NCBI GenBank assembly: GCA_017560605.1
Contig: JAFZEQ010000073.1
Location: 1 to 40,218, forward strand
Origin: Paludibacteraceae bacterium
Lineage (GTDB): Bacteria; Bacteroidota; Bacteroidia; Bacteroidales; Paludibacteraceae
DNA length: 40,218 nucleotides
Direction of reading: 5' to 3'
In this document: positions 38,186-40,218 of the stretch, piece by piece
Layout: every line of letters begins with the position of its first letter
Position numbering within the stretch: position 1 is the first letter of the stretch
Program-made: the position numbers and the translations under genes
The notes under the pieces: model-generated
Told to the model about the DNA's origin: nothing
Databases searched by the model: none
The model's input: only the letters and a program-made list of their open reading frames with translations

Positions 38186-40218
38186 ATGAAAAAATTTACA
38201 CTATTTTTAATTGCAACACTATTCAGCGCAATGTCATTTGCAGAGCTCAACCCGTATGCATATGGGTTGAAGTCTTCACATGAAGGCACTACGCTAACCG
38301 TTAATTATTCACTGAACGCAGATGCTACAGGCGTTAGCGTGGTTATCTTGGATGGCGAGACAGAGGTTAAGACTATTGCTTGCGAAGGTATAACCAAAGG
38401 TAGCCACTCTATTGATGTCTCTACCCTTGATCTTCCTACAGGTAAGTCATTGATATGGAAAGTGGTGGTTACTGGTAATTCGGTTGCAAATCCAACATTA
38501 CACGATGAGTCAATCAGATTTTATCTTCCATACGGAATGGATGTAGATGTCGACCCTGAAAGTGATTACATGGGAAACTGGTATGTAATTGAGGCTAGTA
38601 ATGATGGTAAAGCTAAAACGGGTTACCAATGTAATCCATTTGGTCGTGGTTTGTATGCATTTGATGCAACATTAAATCCTATATTGAATAGTGCTGGTAC
38701 TCGTGGATTCCTTGGAGGAGTAAATGCCGGATACACAGAAAAAAACATTAATGGTGATTATGTCAATTTCTATCGTGTAGCTACTAGCGGTGGTCGTGTG
38801 TTTATTGGTCGTTATAGAGATGGAGCATCTTACCATCCTATCGTTGAAGCTAATCCAGCGGATTTGAATGCGAATTTCACGACTGTATTTGAGACTGGTC
38901 GCGCCGTTTCTATCGATGCAAAAGGCAGTGGCGAGAATCTTAAATTAGTCATGTTGGCAAAAGACAACAATATTTACGAATACGATCTTGGCAATGCTAA
39001 ATCAATCGATGCTGCATCACGCACAATCAATAAAGGTACTTTGTCTATCGCTCGTGATGATGCTACTATTACATACGATAATAATGGAGATATTTGGTTT
39101 AATCAACATCAAGCAAGCCCTACTGCAAATACACCAACTATCGCCCATTTATCTATAGAAAATGGATTTGATTGGAATAATGTTTCTGCCAGTATTTCGC
39201 ATGCAAATACCAGCAATAGTGGTATCGCCGTAAGTCCTGATGGTAAACAATTGGCTGTAGTAGGAGCTGGGCAAAAGAACATAACCATTTATAACATCAA
39301 CGATGCAGGTGGGAATATTACATTGACCAAAGCATATACTATTGCTACTGCAGGCAATAATCATACAGCTCTTGCATGGGATTATGCAGGCAACTTATTT
39401 GCGGCAAACCGTACTAACGAGCGTATTAGAATCTTCGCAATGCCTTATTCAGGTACCGTTTCTACCCCATGTGCTTCTAAACATGCCTTTGTTATCCCAC
39501 CACAACTCAACCCATTTGCATATAATTTGACATCAGAATTATCTGCAGATGAGAAGGATTTGACTATCAAATATTCACTCAATGCCAATGCGACTTCAGT
39601 AATTTGGGTGTTAATGGATGGTGAGACACCTATCAAAACCGTAGATCTTTCATCTCTTGGTCTTGAGAAAGGTGATTATACTACCACTATTTCTACAACC
39701 GACTTCCCTCAATACAAAGCCCTCACTTGGAAAATTGAGGTTAAGGGTGTAGCAGTAGATGAGGTAACTGCTGTAAAAGGAGAATCATTCTATCGTCCAT
39801 TTGGCGTAGATATTGATAACAACCCAGAGAACCCACACTTCGGTCGTATCTTATGTAGCGAAACATACACTTCTAGCGACACAAAATATACAAGTTGTGG
39901 CGTAGGTTCTGGTATCTACGAGTATAACCCTGCGTTTGAATTAATACCTAATGGTGATAAACCAGGTTATAATGCAGGTAAAGCATTTACCAATAACGAT
40001 CATTCCCCTTATCGTATCCGTATTTCTGAAGATGGACGTATATTTGTAACTGCCCATGATCAAGCTGGGGAGTTCTTGTGGGAAGTAAATCCTGATAACC
40101 TCAACGAATGGACATCTGTATTCCAAGGAGCAACTCATAATACAAGTAAGTTATTAGATGCTTCAGGAAAATTCATCGCCGGTACAAATGCTGGTTTTGA
40201 TGTTCGTGGAACAGGTGA
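38186..40218 (+). CDS. large secreted protein with repeated modules, 3' end outside window
   Basis: The frame is open from the ATG at 38186 to the last base, 677 complete codons. Signal peptide MKKFTLFLIATLFSAMSFA. The mature protein begins ELNPYAYGLKSS and a second copy begins LNPFAYNLTSE near residue 445: each module has a short beta domain (NYSLNADATGVSVVILDGET versus KYSLNANATSVIWVLMDGET) followed by a segment with propeller-like phrases (GRVFIGRY, SPDGKQLAVVGAGQKNITIY, DYAGNLFAANRTNERI). The family has no name I know. Export to the surface is likely, and a C-terminal sorting domain could lie beyond the window. It has its own strong promoter. Confidence 0.85.
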   Translation, partial: MKKFTLFLIATLFSAMSFAELNPYAYGLKSSHEGTTLTVNYSLNADATGVSVVILDGETEVKTIACEGITKGSHSIDVSTLDLPTGKSLIWKVVVTGNSVANPTLHDESIRFYLPYGMDVDVDPESDYMGNWYVIEASNDGKAKTGYQCNPFGRGLYAFDATLNPILNSAGTRGFLGGVNAGYTEKNINGDYVNFYRVATSGGRVFIGRYRDGASYHPIVEANPADLNANFTTVFETGRAVSIDAKGSGENLKLVMLAKDNNIYEYDLGNAKSIDAASRTINKGTLSIARDDATITYDNNGDIWFNQHQASPTANTPTIAHLSIENGFDWNNVSASISHANTSNSGIAVSPDGKQLAVVGAGQKNITIYNINDAGGNITLTKAYTIATAGNNHTALAWDYAGNLFAANRTNERIRIFAMPYSGTVSTPCASKHAFVIPPQLNPFAYNLTSELSADEKDLTIKYSLNANATSVIWVLMDGETPIKTVDLSSLGLEKGDYTTTISTTDFPQYKALTWKIEVKGVAVDEVTAVKGESFYRPFGVDIDNNPENPHFGRILCSETYTSSDTKYTSCGVGSGIYEYNPAFELIPNGDKPGYNAGKAFTNNDHSPYRIRISEDGRIFVTAHDQAGEFLWEVNPDNLNEWTSVFQGATHNTSKLLDASGKFIAGTNAGFDVRGTG

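Overview
The window is a fragment of a chromosome from the phylum Bacteroidota, most likely order Bacteroidales. The evidence is: promoters of the Bacteroidota type (TTTG, about 20 nt, TAnnTTTG); genes typical of the group (TonB-dependent receptor plus DUF5689 lipoprotein, DUF2851, DUF1573, DUF3109, BspA-like leucine-rich repeat proteins); A-rich leaders without clear Shine-Dalgarno sequences; and AspT/YidE-type transporters. I cannot name the genus. I saw no tRNA, rRNA, insertion sequence, prophage or CRISPR array.

Layout. (1) 1-6316, plus strand: the 3' part of mutS2, folK, then an AT-richer stretch holding two proteins I do not recognise (a secreted one and one that may be TerB-like) and a stand-alone P-type-ATPase-like membrane protein with no phosphorylation or nucleotide-binding domain. 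(2) 6372-23123, minus strand: a tightly packed run read from rel (stringent response) through a DUF1573 protein, meaB, dnaB, asnS, a TonB-dependent receptor, a DUF5689 lipoprotein, cvpA, a DUF2851 protein and two GH13 glycosidases. (3) 23124-23774: a 651-nt divergent control region with opposed promoters for rel and gyrA. (4) 23775-31971, plus strand: gyrA, a TPR protein, ruvX, def, a four-helix-bundle protein, mntP, a DUF3109 protein and cinA. (5) 32030-40218, plus strand: two BspA-like surface proteins flanking an AspT-like transporter, then the start of a large secreted protein that runs off the window.

Most genes are core functions: DNA replication and repair (mutS2, dnaB, gyrA, ruvX), translation (asnS, def), folate (folK), stringent response (rel) and manganese export (mntP). 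The glycosidases, TonB receptor and LRR proteins form the cell-surface and nutrient-acquisition layer.

The most unusual signal is not a gene. The spacers between about 27.6 and 36.3 kb, and one spacer near 21.3 kb, carry a family of short repeats. Each has a constant frame (ACTAAACAGTAG ... CGTCC) around a variable core that nearly always folds into a three-base-loop mini-hairpin. Units of different core type alternate in tandem, sit directly against start codons, and supply the stop codons of at least two genes. They are mixed with degenerate heptamer arrays. Related AT-rich tandem repeats lie in frame inside cinA. I do not recognise this family; it is the best candidate here for something undescribed.
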